From: Pseudomonas piscis
Lineage (GTDB): Bacteria; Pseudomonadota; Gammaproteobacteria; Pseudomonadales; Pseudomonadaceae
Length of the DNA: 64,000 bases
Reading direction: 5' to 3'
NCBI RefSeq assembly: GCF_009380155.1
Contig: NZ_WHUV01000003.1
Span: 868,001-932,000 of the forward strand
Part shown: piece after piece, positions 8,182 through 18,790 of the stretch
How the letters are laid out: every line of letters begins with the position of its first letter
Position numbering within the stretch: the stretch's first letter is position 1
Made by a program: the position numbers and the translations under genes
Notes under the pieces: model-generated
Database searches by the model: none
What the model was told of the DNA's origin: nothing
What the model saw: the letters and a program-made list of their open reading frames with translations, nothing else

Positions 8182-9258
8182 ATGCGCGATCGTCTGTTGG
8201 CTGCGGAGAAGGTCAAGGCCATTGATTGGCGGGATGGCACTCTGTACCTGCTCGATCAGCGGGCCTTGCCCCTTGAAGAGGCCTGGCTGGCCTGCGACAG
8301 CGTCGCTGCGGTGGCCGAGGCCATTCGCGCGATGGCGGTGCGCGGCGCGTCGGCCATTGGCATCAGTGCGGCCTACGGTGTGGTCCTGGCTGCTCGCGCA
8401 CGTTTTGCTGCCGGTGGCGACTGGATCGCCGCGCTCGATGCGGACTTCAAGCTGCTCGAAGCTACCCGGCCGACGGCGGTCAACCTTTCCTGGGCCTTGC
8501 GCCACATGCGTGAGCGGCTGGAGCGGGTCAGGGAACATGCCGATCCTCTGGCTGTCCTGGAGGTCGAGGCCCTGGCGATCCATGAAAGCGATCGCGAGGC
8601 CAACCTGACCATGGCCCAGCTCGGGGTGGAACTGATTCGTCGATACCAGGGCAACCCGCAGACGCTGCTGACCCACTGCAATACCGGGGCCCTGGCCAGC
8701 GGTGGCTTCGGTACTGCCCTGGGGGTGATTCGCGGCGCCTGGCTGGAGGGCATGGTAGAGCGGGTCTATGTCGATGAAACCCGGCCCTGGCTGCAAGGCT
8801 CACGTTTGACTGCCTGGGAGCTTGCCAGCGAAGGCGTGCCGGTGACCTTGAACGCCGACGCCGCGGCGGCGCACATCATGAAGACCAAGGGCCTGACCTG
8901 GGTGGTGGTCGGTGCGGACCGGATCGCCGCCAATGGCGATGTGGCGAACAAGATCGGTACCTACCAGTTGGCCGTCAACGCCATGCACCATGGCGTGCGC
9001 TTCATGGTGGTGGCCTCCAGCTCGACCATCGACATGAGCCTGGCCACTGGCGAGGACATTCCGCTTGAGGAGCGCGACGCCCGGGAGCTGCTGGAGGTGG
9101 GCGGCAAGCCGGTGGGGGCGGCGGTGGAGGTCTTCAATCCGGTGTTCGACGTCACGCCGGCGGACCTGATCGATGTCATCGTCACCGAGAAGGGCATCGT
9201 CGAGCGCCCTGATGCGGCAAAGATGGCCCAATTGCTGTGTCGCAAGCGTCTGCATTGA
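8182..9258 (+). CDS. mtnA: MtnA, methylthioribose-1-phosphate isomerase
   Basis: This 358-residue protein of the eIF2B-alpha-like family converts 5-methylthioribose-1-phosphate to the ribulose form in methionine salvage. Visible marks are 'MAVRGASAIGISAAYG', 'LTHCNTGALASGGFGTALG' (catalytic Cys), 'VYVDETRPWLQGSRLTAWEL' and 'VVGADRIAANGDVANKIGTY' (catalytic Asp). The ATG follows GGGGTGAGGG. It is divergent from mtaD, which makes the precursor two steps earlier. The methylthioinosine phosphorylase of the pathway is not in this window. Confidence 0.95.
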   Translation: MRDRLLAAEKVKAIDWRDGTLYLLDQRALPLEEAWLACDSVAAVAEAIRAMAVRGASAIGISAAYGVVLAARARFAAGGDWIAALDADFKLLEATRPTAVNLSWALRHMRERLERVREHADPLAVLEVEALAIHESDREANLTMAQLGVELIRRYQGNPQTLLTHCNTGALASGGFGTALGVIRGAWLEGMVERVYVDETRPWLQGSRLTAWELASEGVPVTLNADAAAAHIMKTKGLTWVVVGADRIAANGDVANKIGTYQLAVNAMHHGVRFMVVASSSTIDMSLATGEDIPLEERDARELLEVGGKPVGAAVEVFNPVFDVTPADLIDVIVTEKGIVERPDAAKMAQLLCRKRLH

Positions 9259-9610
9259 TCCTGCGTCGACACCTGCCGCTGGGTTGACCGGTAAATGATT
9301 GCCGACAGGTAAAAAACCGGGTTGGCGGGAAGGGGGATCGGTCTCTGAGGCCCTGTCGCCGTCTTTCAGGTGGTCATCGGTCAACTAGCTACGTTCCATG
9401 CGCATCAGGGGGATAGGTGCGTGGCGGCGATTGTGATAACATCCGGCGGTTTCCAGGGTGGTCCGATGCGGTCACCTCTACTGCGCAAATCCATGTCATA
9501 ACTTGTTGATTTGTCGTAAGTCGGTGCTGGCACTAGGCCTGCAGCGGCGAGCTTCGTTCGTCCCATCTGGATGTGGCGAAGTTTCACCAGAAAAAGGAAT
9601 CAGGCTTCTC
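9259..9610 (+). other. mtnA-gyrA intergenic region (gyrA promoter and leader)
   Basis: 352 bases hold no convincing gene. The gyrA frame stays open upstream to a GTG at 9458, but the protein start is at 9611. No clean -35/-10 pair could be fixed. Candidates are GATAAC near 9437 and TTGATT near 9503. The segment presumably carries the gyrA promoter. Confidence 0.4.
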
Positions 9611-12370
<2,760 letters not shown>

Positions 12371-12388
12371 CCCAGCGCAATAACCCGG

Positions 12389-12416
12389 CGGGGCGATCAG
12401 CATGATCGCCCCGCTT
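12389..12416 (+). terminator. Hairpin between gyrA and serC
   Basis: An 11-bp perfect stem (CGGGGCGATCA, loop GCA) lies 19 bases past the gyrA stop, followed by CTTCAT rather than a full U-run. It probably separates gyrA from the serC supraoperon, with some read-through possible. Confidence 0.6.
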
Positions 12417-12443
12417 CATAAATGAAGCAGAGCGAGAGTGGAT

Positions 12444-13529
12444 GTGAGCAAACGAGCCTTTAACTTCTGCGCAGGCCCTGCCGCGCTTCCTGAAGCGGTG
12501 CTGAAGCGCGCCCAGGCCGAGATGCTGGACTGGAACGGCAAGGGCCTGTCGGTCATGGAAATGAGCCACCGTAGCGACGACTATGTGGCCATCGCCGAAA
12601 AAGCCGAGCAGGACCTGCGCGAGCTGATGTCCATCCCCTCCAACTACAAGGTGCTGTTCCTCCAGGGCGGCGCCAGCCAGCAATTCGCCGAGATCCCGTT
12701 GAACCTGCTGCCGGAAAACGGCACGGCCGACTATGTCGAGACCGGTATCTGGTCGAAGAAGGCCATCGAGGAAGCCCGTCGCTTCGGCACCGTCAACATC
12801 GCCGCCAGCGCCAAGGCTTACGACTACCTGGCCATTCCGGGCCAGAACGAGTGGAAGCTGACCCCCAACGCGGCCTACGTGCACTATGCGTCCAACGAAA
12901 CCATCGGTGGCCTGCAGTTCGACTGGGTGCCGCAGACCGGTGATGTGCCTCTGGTGGTCGACATGTCCTCCGACATTCTTTCGCGTCCGGCCGATGTGTC
13001 GCAGTACGGCATGATCTACGCCGGCGCGCAGAAGAACATCGGTCCGAGCGGCCTGGTGGTGGTGATCGTTCGTGAAGACCTGCTGGGCCGCGCCCGTAGC
13101 GCTTGTCCGACCATGCTCGACTACAAGGTCGCTGCCGACAACGGCTCGATGTACAACACTCCGGCCACCTATTCCTGGTATCTCTCGGGCCTGGTCTTCG
13201 AGTGGCTGAAGGAGCAGGGTGGCGTTGCCGCCATGGAGCAGCGCAACAAGGCGAAGAAAGACACCCTGTACGGCTTCATCGACAACAGTGACTTCTACAC
13301 CAACCCGATCAGCGTCAACGCCCGTTCGTGGATGAACGTGCCGTTCCGTCTGGCCGACGAGCGCCTGGACAAGGCTTTCCTGGCCGGCGCGGATGCTCGT
13401 GGTCTGCTCAATCTCAAGGGCCACCGTTCGGTAGGCGGCATGCGTGCCTCCATCTACAACGCATTGGGCCTCGATGCGGTCAACGCTCTGGTGGCTTACA
13501 TGGCGGAGTTCGAGAAGGAACATGGCTGA
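12444..13529 (+). CDS. serC: SerC, phosphoserine aminotransferase
   Basis: This 361-residue PLP enzyme makes 3-phosphoserine from 3-phosphohydroxypyruvate and also acts in pyridoxal-5'-phosphate synthesis. Marks are 'FNFCAGPAALP' at the N-terminus, 'LFLQGGASQQF', and the PLP lysine in 'GAQKNIGPSGL'. Two in-frame GTGs exist. The one at 12444 gives MSKRAFNFCAG and has GAGAG at good spacing, so it is preferred over 12438. Its stop overlaps the pheA start by one base (TGATG), so translation is coupled. It is the first gene of the serC-pheA-hisC-tyrA/aroA-cmk unit. Confidence 0.96.
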   Translation: MSKRAFNFCAGPAALPEAVLKRAQAEMLDWNGKGLSVMEMSHRSDDYVAIAEKAEQDLRELMSIPSNYKVLFLQGGASQQFAEIPLNLLPENGTADYVETGIWSKKAIEEARRFGTVNIAASAKAYDYLAIPGQNEWKLTPNAAYVHYASNETIGGLQFDWVPQTGDVPLVVDMSSDILSRPADVSQYGMIYAGAQKNIGPSGLVVVIVREDLLGRARSACPTMLDYKVAADNGSMYNTPATYSWYLSGLVFEWLKEQGGVAAMEQRNKAKKDTLYGFIDNSDFYTNPISVNARSWMNVPFRLADERLDKAFLAGADARGLLNLKGHRSVGGMRASIYNALGLDAVNALVAYMAEFEKEHG

Positions 13530-14623
13530 TGTCTGAGCAAGAACTCAAGGCCTTGCGCCTGCGCATTGACTCCCTGGACGAGAAGGTCCTGGAGCTGATC
13601 AGTGAACGCGCGCGTTGTGCTCAGGAAGTGGCCCGGGTGAAGACGGCTTCCCTGGCCGAAGGCGAGGTGCCGGTGTTCTATCGCCCCGAGCGTGAGGCCC
13701 AGGTCCTCAAGCGGGTGATGGAGCGTAACCAGGGGCCGCTGGACAACGAGGAAATGGCGCGGTTGTTCCGCGAGATCATGTCTTCCTGCCTGGCGCTGGA
13801 GCAGCCGCTGAAAGTGGCCTATCTGGGGCCCGAGGGCACTTTCACCCAGGCTGCGGCCCTGAAACATTTCGGGCATGCGGTGATCAGCAAGCCGATGGCG
13901 GCCATCGACGAGGTGTTCCGCGAAGTGGCGGCCGGTGCGGTGAACTTCGGCGTGGTACCGGTGGAAAACTCCACCGAGGGTGCGGTCAACCACACTCTCG
14001 ACAGCTTCCTCGAGCACGACATGGTGATTTGCGGCGAGGTCGAGCTGCGTATCCACCACCACTTGCTGGTGGGCGAGAACACCAAGACCGACAGCATCAG
14101 CCGTATCTACTCCCATGCCCAGTCGCTGGCCCAGTGCCGCAAGTGGCTGGACGCCCACTATCCGAATGTGGAGCGGGTCGCGGTATCGAGCAATGCCGAG
14201 GCCGCCAAGCGGGTCAAGGGCGAGTGGAACTCCGCGGCGATTGCCGGCGACATGGCGGCGAGCCTCTACGGCCTGACTCGCCTGGCCGACAAGATCGAGG
14301 ACCGTCCGGACAACTCCACGCGGTTCCTGATGATTGGCAACCAGGAAGTGCCGCCGACTGGTGACGACAAGACCTCGATCATCGTTTCCATGAGCAACAA
14401 GCCAGGTGCGTTGCACGAGCTGCTGGTGCCGTTCCATGACAATGGCATCGACCTGACGCGGATCGAGACCCGGCCTTCGCGCAGTGGCAAATGGACCTAC
14501 GTATTCTTCATCGACTTCGTCGGCCACCACCGCGACCCGCTGGTCAAGGGTGTGCTGGAGAAGATCAGCCAGGAAGCAGTGGCACTCAAGGTGCTGGGTT
14601 CCTACCCGAAAGCGGTTCTCTGA
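13529..14623 (+). CDS. pheA: PheA, chorismate mutase/prephenate dehydratase (P-protein)
   Basis: This 364-residue bifunctional enzyme of phenylalanine synthesis has an AroQ-type chorismate mutase (about 1-90, 'LRLRIDSLDEKVLELISERA'), a prephenate dehydratase domain (about 95-275, 'AYLGPEGTFTQAA' and the catalytic TRF of 'NSTRFLMIG'), and a C-terminal ACT domain (about 285-364, 'KPGALHELL' and 'RIETRPSRSGKW') for phenylalanine feedback. The ATG overlaps the serC stop by one base. hisC follows after 11 bases. Confidence 0.97.
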   Translation: MSEQELKALRLRIDSLDEKVLELISERARCAQEVARVKTASLAEGEVPVFYRPEREAQVLKRVMERNQGPLDNEEMARLFREIMSSCLALEQPLKVAYLGPEGTFTQAAALKHFGHAVISKPMAAIDEVFREVAAGAVNFGVVPVENSTEGAVNHTLDSFLEHDMVICGEVELRIHHHLLVGENTKTDSISRIYSHAQSLAQCRKWLDAHYPNVERVAVSSNAEAAKRVKGEWNSAAIAGDMAASLYGLTRLADKIEDRPDNSTRFLMIGNQEVPPTGDDKTSIIVSMSNKPGALHELLVPFHDNGIDLTRIETRPSRSGKWTYVFFIDFVGHHRDPLVKGVLEKISQEAVALKVLGSYPKAVL

Positions 14624-14634
14624 GGCATTTAACA

Positions 14635-15747
14635 ATGAGTGGCGACTTCCTCGCCCTGGCGCAGCCAGGCGTGCAACAACTTTCGCCGTACGTTCCGGGC
14701 AAGCCCGTGGACGAACTGGCCCGTGAGCTGGATATCGATCCGGCCACCATCGTCAAGCTGGCGAGCAACGAAAATCCGCTGGGTGCCAGTCCGAAGGCGC
14801 TTGCGGCGATTCGCGAAGAGCTGGCCGAGCTGACCCGCTACCCGGATGGCAACGGCTTCGCGCTCAAGTCCCTGTTGGCCGAGCGCTGTGGCGTCGAGAT
14901 CGAGCAGGTGACCCTGGGCAATGGCTCCAACGACATTCTCGAGCTGGTCGCTCGCGCCTACCTGGCCCCAGGCCTGAACGCGGTGTTCAGCGAGCACGCC
15001 TTTGCCGTCTACCCGATCGTCACTCAGGCGGTCGGGGCTGAGGCGCGGGTAGTGCCGGCCAAGGATTGGGGGCACGACCTGTCCGCCATGCTCAAGGCCA
15101 TCGATGCGCAGACCCGGGTGGTGTTCATCGCCAACCCGAACAACCCGACAGGCACCTGGTTCGATGCCGAGGCGCTGGACGAGTTTCTCCAGGACGTACC
15201 GGCCCATGTGCTGGTGGTGCTGGACGAGGCCTACATCGAGTATGCCGAAGGCAGTGATCTGCCTGATGGCCTGGATTTCCTGGCGGCTTACCCGAACCTG
15301 CTGGTCTCGCGGACGTTTTCCAAGGCATACGGCCTGGCAGCGCTGCGGGTCGGTTATGGTTTGTCTACCGCGGTAGTGGCGGATGTGCTGAATCGCGTGC
15401 GCCAGCCCTTCAACGTCAACAGCCTGGCCCTGGCAGCGGCTTGCGCAGCGTTGCAGGACGATGACTACCTGGCTGAAAGCCGCCGCCTCAACGAGGCTGG
15501 CATGCAGCAGTTGGAAGCGGGGTTCCGCGAGCTGGGCTTGGGCTGGATCCCGTCCAGGGGCAACTTCATTGCCGTTGACCTGGGGCGCGAAGCCGCGCCG
15601 GTATTCCAGGGGTTGTTGCGTGAAGGGGTGATCGTGCGCCCCGTGGCCAACTACGCAATGCCCAACCACCTGCGCGTGACCATCGGCTTGCCGGCGGAAA
15701 ACACTCGCTTCCTCGAGGCCTTGGCCAAGGTCATGGCTCGTGGTTGA
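14635..15747 (+). CDS. hisC: HisC, histidinol-phosphate/aromatic aminotransferase
   Basis: This 370-residue class I/II PLP aminotransferase has 'LASNENPLGASPKAL', 'FIANPNNPTG', 'VLDEAYIEY' and the PLP lysine in 'RTFSKAYGLAALRVGYG'. Lying between pheA and tyrA, it is the broad-specificity HisC (HisHb/HisC2) of the pseudomonad aromatic supraoperon, likely able to transaminate phenylpyruvate or hydroxyphenylpyruvate as well as imidazole-acetol phosphate. The start is the ATG at 14635. The stop lies eight bases inside the next frame. Confidence 0.95.
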   Translation: MSGDFLALAQPGVQQLSPYVPGKPVDELARELDIDPATIVKLASNENPLGASPKALAAIREELAELTRYPDGNGFALKSLLAERCGVEIEQVTLGNGSNDILELVARAYLAPGLNAVFSEHAFAVYPIVTQAVGAEARVVPAKDWGHDLSAMLKAIDAQTRVVFIANPNNPTGTWFDAEALDEFLQDVPAHVLVVLDEAYIEYAEGSDLPDGLDFLAAYPNLLVSRTFSKAYGLAALRVGYGLSTAVVADVLNRVRQPFNVNSLALAAACAALQDDDYLAESRRLNEAGMQQLEAGFRELGLGWIPSRGNFIAVDLGREAAPVFQGLLREGVIVRPVANYAMPNHLRVTIGLPAENTRFLEALAKVMARG

Positions 15748-17983
15748 TGTCATTCCAGTGCAATCTGCTGTGCCTATGATCGGTCGCCTGGTGGTGATCG
15801 GCCTGGGATTGATTGGCGGCTCCTTTGCCAAGGGGCTGCGTGAAAGTGGCATCTGTCGCGAAGTGGTTGGCGTTGATCTGGATCCGCAGTCCCGTCGATT
15901 GGCCGTGGAGCTTGGGGTGGTGGATCGCTGCGAAGAGGATCTGGCCCTGGCTTGCCAGGGCGCCGATGTGATCCAGCTGGCGGTGCCGATCCTGGCCATG
16001 GAAAAATTGCTGGCCAAGTTGGCGAGCATGGATCTGGGGCAGGCGGTGTTGACCGATGTCGGCAGCGCCAAGGGCAATGTGGTGCGGGCGGCGACCGAGG
16101 CTTTTGCTGGTATGCCGGCGCGCTTCGTGCCTGGGCATCCGATTGCCGGTTCCGAGCAAAGTGGTGTCGAGGCTTCCAATGCCCAGTTGTTTCGTCGGCA
16201 CAAGGTGATCTTGACGCCGTTGGCGCAGACGGATGCGCTGGCGCTGGCGCTGGTCGACAGCTTGTGGCGCGAATTGGGGGCAGATGTCGAACATATGCAG
16301 GTCCAGCGGCATGACGAGGTCCTGGCTGCAACTAGCCATCTACCGCATCTTTTGGCATTCGGGCTGGTCGATTCGCTGGCCAAGCGCAGTGAAAATCTGG
16401 ACATCTTCCGTTACGCTGCGGGCGGGTTCCGCGATTTCACGAGAATCGCCGGCAGTGACCCGGTCATGTGGCATGACATCTTCCTCGCCAATCGCGAAGC
16501 GGTCCTGCGCACACTCGATACATTTCGCAATGACCTCGACGCCTTGCGCGACGCGGTCGATGCAGGGGACGGGCATCAGCTGTTGGGCGTATTCACTCGC
16601 GCCCGGGTAGCCCGCGAGCATTTCGGTAAAATCCTGGCCCGCCGGGCCTATGTGGACGCTATGAACTCCAACGATCTGATTTTCCTGGCAAATCCTGGTG
16701 GCCGCCTGAGTGGGCGGATTCGTGTTCCAGGTGACAAATCGATTTCCCACCGCTCGATCATGCTCGGCTCCCTGGCCGAGGGCACCACTGAAGTGGAAGG
16801 CTTCCTCGAGGGTGAGGATGCGCTGGCTACATTGCAGGCTTTCCGCGACATGGGTGTGGTCATCGAGGGGCCGCATCACGGCCGGGTGACCATTCATGGG
16901 GTGGGGCTGCACGGTTTGAAGCCGGCACCTGGCCCGATCTACCTGGGCAACTCCGGTACGTCCATGCGCCTGCTTTCCGGCCTGCTGGCTGCGCAGGATT
17001 TTGATAGCACCCTGACGGGCGATCCTTCGCTGTCCAAGCGTCCGATGAATCGTGTGGCCAACCCGTTGCGGGAGATGGGCGCGGTGATCGAGACCGCGGC
17101 CGAAGGTCGCCCGCCGATGGTGATCCGTGGCGGTCACAAGCTCAAGGGCTTGACCTACACCTTGCCGATGGCCAGTGCCCAGGTGAAATCCTGTCTGCTA
17201 TTGGCGGGGCTGTACGCCGAAGGCAAGACCACTGTGACCGAGCCGGCGCCGACTCGCGACCATACCGAGCGCATGCTGCGCGGCTTCGGTTATTCGGTGG
17301 ATGTCGAAGGAGCGACCGCCTCGGTGGCCTCCGGTGGCAAGCTCAAGGCTACCCATATCGAGGTGCCGGCGGATATCTCCTCCGCTGCCTTCTTCCTGGT
17401 GGCCGCTTCGATCGCCGAAGGCTCCGAGCTGGTGCTGGAGCATGTCGGGATCAACCCGACTCGTACCGGAGTCATCGACATCCTGCGCTTGATGGGGGCC
17501 GACATTCGCCTGGAAAACCAGCGTGAAGTGGGTGGCGAACCGGTTGCAGACCTGCATGTGCGCGCAGCCAGGCTCAAGGGTATCGAGATCCCGGAGGAAT
17601 TGGTCCCGCTGGCGATCGACGAGTTCCCGGTACTGTTCGTCGCGGCCGCTTGTGCCGAGGGGCGTACGGTGCTGCGTGGCGCGGAAGAGCTGCGGGTCAA
17701 GGAGTCCGACCGTATCCAGGTGATGGCCGACGGCCTGCTGACCCTGGGTGTGAAATGTGAGCCGACCCCGGATGGCATCATCATCGATGGTGGCCAGATT
17801 GGTGGTGGCGAGGTCCATGGTCATGGCGACCACCGGATTGCCATGGCCTTCAGTGTGGCCTCGTTGCGCGCCAATGCGCCGATTCGCATCCATGACTGCG
17901 CCAACGTCGCCACCTCCTTCCCGAACTTCCTAGCGTTGTGCGCCCAGGTCGGCATCCGTGTTGCCCAAGAGGCCCAGTCGTGA
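15740..17983 (+). CDS. tyrA-aroA: TyrA-AroA fusion: cyclohexadienyl dehydrogenase and EPSP synthase
   Basis: This 747-residue fused protein begins with a prephenate/arogenate dehydrogenase domain (about 1-300; NAD site 'GLGLIGGSFAKGL', 'PGHPIAGSEQSG') and ends with 5-enolpyruvylshikimate-3-phosphate synthase (about 315-747; 'RVPGDKSISHRSIMLGSLAEG', 'LGNSGTSMRLLSG', 'RDHTERML', 'KESDRIQVM'). The fusion is a known Pseudomonas trait. The start used is GTG at 15740, overlapping hisC by eight bases. ATG at 15776 would give MIGRLVVIG and lacks a clear ribosome site. The stop overlaps cmk by one base. An internal ATG at the domain junction (near 16662) could in principle start AroA alone. Confidence 0.95.
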   Translation: MVDVIPVQSAVPMIGRLVVIGLGLIGGSFAKGLRESGICREVVGVDLDPQSRRLAVELGVVDRCEEDLALACQGADVIQLAVPILAMEKLLAKLASMDLGQAVLTDVGSAKGNVVRAATEAFAGMPARFVPGHPIAGSEQSGVEASNAQLFRRHKVILTPLAQTDALALALVDSLWRELGADVEHMQVQRHDEVLAATSHLPHLLAFGLVDSLAKRSENLDIFRYAAGGFRDFTRIAGSDPVMWHDIFLANREAVLRTLDTFRNDLDALRDAVDAGDGHQLLGVFTRARVAREHFGKILARRAYVDAMNSNDLIFLANPGGRLSGRIRVPGDKSISHRSIMLGSLAEGTTEVEGFLEGEDALATLQAFRDMGVVIEGPHHGRVTIHGVGLHGLKPAPGPIYLGNSGTSMRLLSGLLAAQDFDSTLTGDPSLSKRPMNRVANPLREMGAVIETAAEGRPPMVIRGGHKLKGLTYTLPMASAQVKSCLLLAGLYAEGKTTVTEPAPTRDHTERMLRGFGYSVDVEGATASVASGGKLKATHIEVPADISSAAFFLVAASIAEGSELVLEHVGINPTRTGVIDILRLMGADIRLENQREVGGEPVADLHVRAARLKGIEIPEELVPLAIDEFPVLFVAAACAEGRTVLRGAEELRVKESDRIQVMADGLLTLGVKCEPTPDGIIIDGGQIGGGEVHGHGDHRIAMAFSVASLRANAPIRIHDCANVATSFPNFLALCAQVGIRVAQEAQS

Positions 17984-18669
17984 TGAGCAAGGCGCCTGTA
18001 ATCACCATCGATGGGCCAAGCGGTTCGGGCAAGGGCACCATCGCTGGCAAGCTGGCCGAGCATCTGGGCTGGTGCCTGCTGGACTCCGGGGCCTTGTATC
18101 GGCTGCTGGCATTCGCTGCCCGCAACCATGGGGTCGACCTGACCAACGAGGAGTCGCTCAAGCTTCTGGCGGCTCATCTGGACGTACAGTTCCTGGGCGC
18201 TACCGAAAGCCATCCGCAGCGGATCATTCTCGAAGGCGACGATGTGACCGACGACCTGCGTAACGAGCAGGTCGGCGCCTGGGCTTCCCAGGTCGCTGCG
18301 TTGCCGGCGGTACGGGATGCTCTGCTGCAGCGTCAACGGGCCTTTCGCGAATTGCCGGGGCTGGTCGCCGATGGTCGTGACATGGGGACAGTGGTCTTTC
18401 CCGATGCACCATTGAAGATTTTCCTGACCGCTAGTGCCGAGGAGCGTGCGCGTCGCCGCTACTTGCAGTTGAAGGGGAAAGTCGATGGTGTTAGTCTGTC
18501 GAGTCTGCTAGATGAGATTCGTGCGCGTGATGAGCGCGATACCCAGCGAGCGGTCGCCCCGCTCAAGCCGGCGGCTGACGCCATACAGCTGGATTCCACG
18601 GAGTTGTCCATCGATCAGGTGTTGCAACGCATCTTGAGCGAAATCGCCCTTCGCGATATCGCCGGGTGA
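17983..18669 (+). CDS. cmk: Cmk, cytidylate kinase
   Basis: This 228-residue kinase phosphorylates CMP/dCMP. The P-loop is 'GPSGSGKGTIAGKLAEHLGW' (about 9-28). 'LDSGALYRLLA', 'DGRDMGTVVFPDAP' and 'FLTASAEERARRR' mark the family. The ATG overlaps the tyrA-aroA stop by one base (TGATG), so it is coupled to the aromatic genes. A terminator and the rpsA leader follow. Confidence 0.97.
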   Translation: MSKAPVITIDGPSGSGKGTIAGKLAEHLGWCLLDSGALYRLLAFAARNHGVDLTNEESLKLLAAHLDVQFLGATESHPQRIILEGDDVTDDLRNEQVGAWASQVAALPAVRDALLQRQRAFRELPGLVADGRDMGTVVFPDAPLKIFLTASAEERARRRYLQLKGKVDGVSLSSLLDEIRARDERDTQRAVAPLKPAADAIQLDSTELSIDQVLQRILSEIALRDIAG

Positions 18670-18674
18670 ACAAG

Positions 18675-18718
18675 GAAGATCGTAGGGGACCAGTCATAGT
18701 CCTGCGATCTTTCTTTTA
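18675..18718 (+). terminator. Intrinsic terminator between cmk and rpsA
   Basis: GAAGATCGTAGG pairs with CCTGCGATCTTTC (one G-U pair) and is followed by TTTCTTTT. It starts six bases past the cmk stop and probably ends most supraoperon transcripts before rpsA. Confidence 0.75.
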
Positions 18719-18730
18719 TATGAACGTAAC

Positions 18731-18790
18731 CCACATTGTCTGGAATGTGGCAGATGGGCGGAATCTTCGCCCTTATCAACAGGAATTAAA
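18731..18790 (+). promoter_or_regulatory. Structured rpsA leader, likely S1 autoregulatory element
   Basis: Two hairpins precede rpsA. The first has arms 18731-18737 and 18744-18750 (CCACATT/AATGTGG); the second 18756-18760 and 18768-18772 (GGGCG/CGCCC). Both place GGA at the loop edge (near 18742 and 18760), and the Shine-Dalgarno itself is AGGA, ten bases before the ATG. Gammaproteobacterial rpsA leaders are known to use stacked hairpins with GGA motifs for S1-dependent translational control. Assignment here is by shape only. Confidence 0.6.

Noticed and set aside
14629..16404. 591-codon antisense frame over hisC and tyrA
   Set aside because: It runs across two genes with clear catalytic motifs on the plus strand and shows no protein family features.
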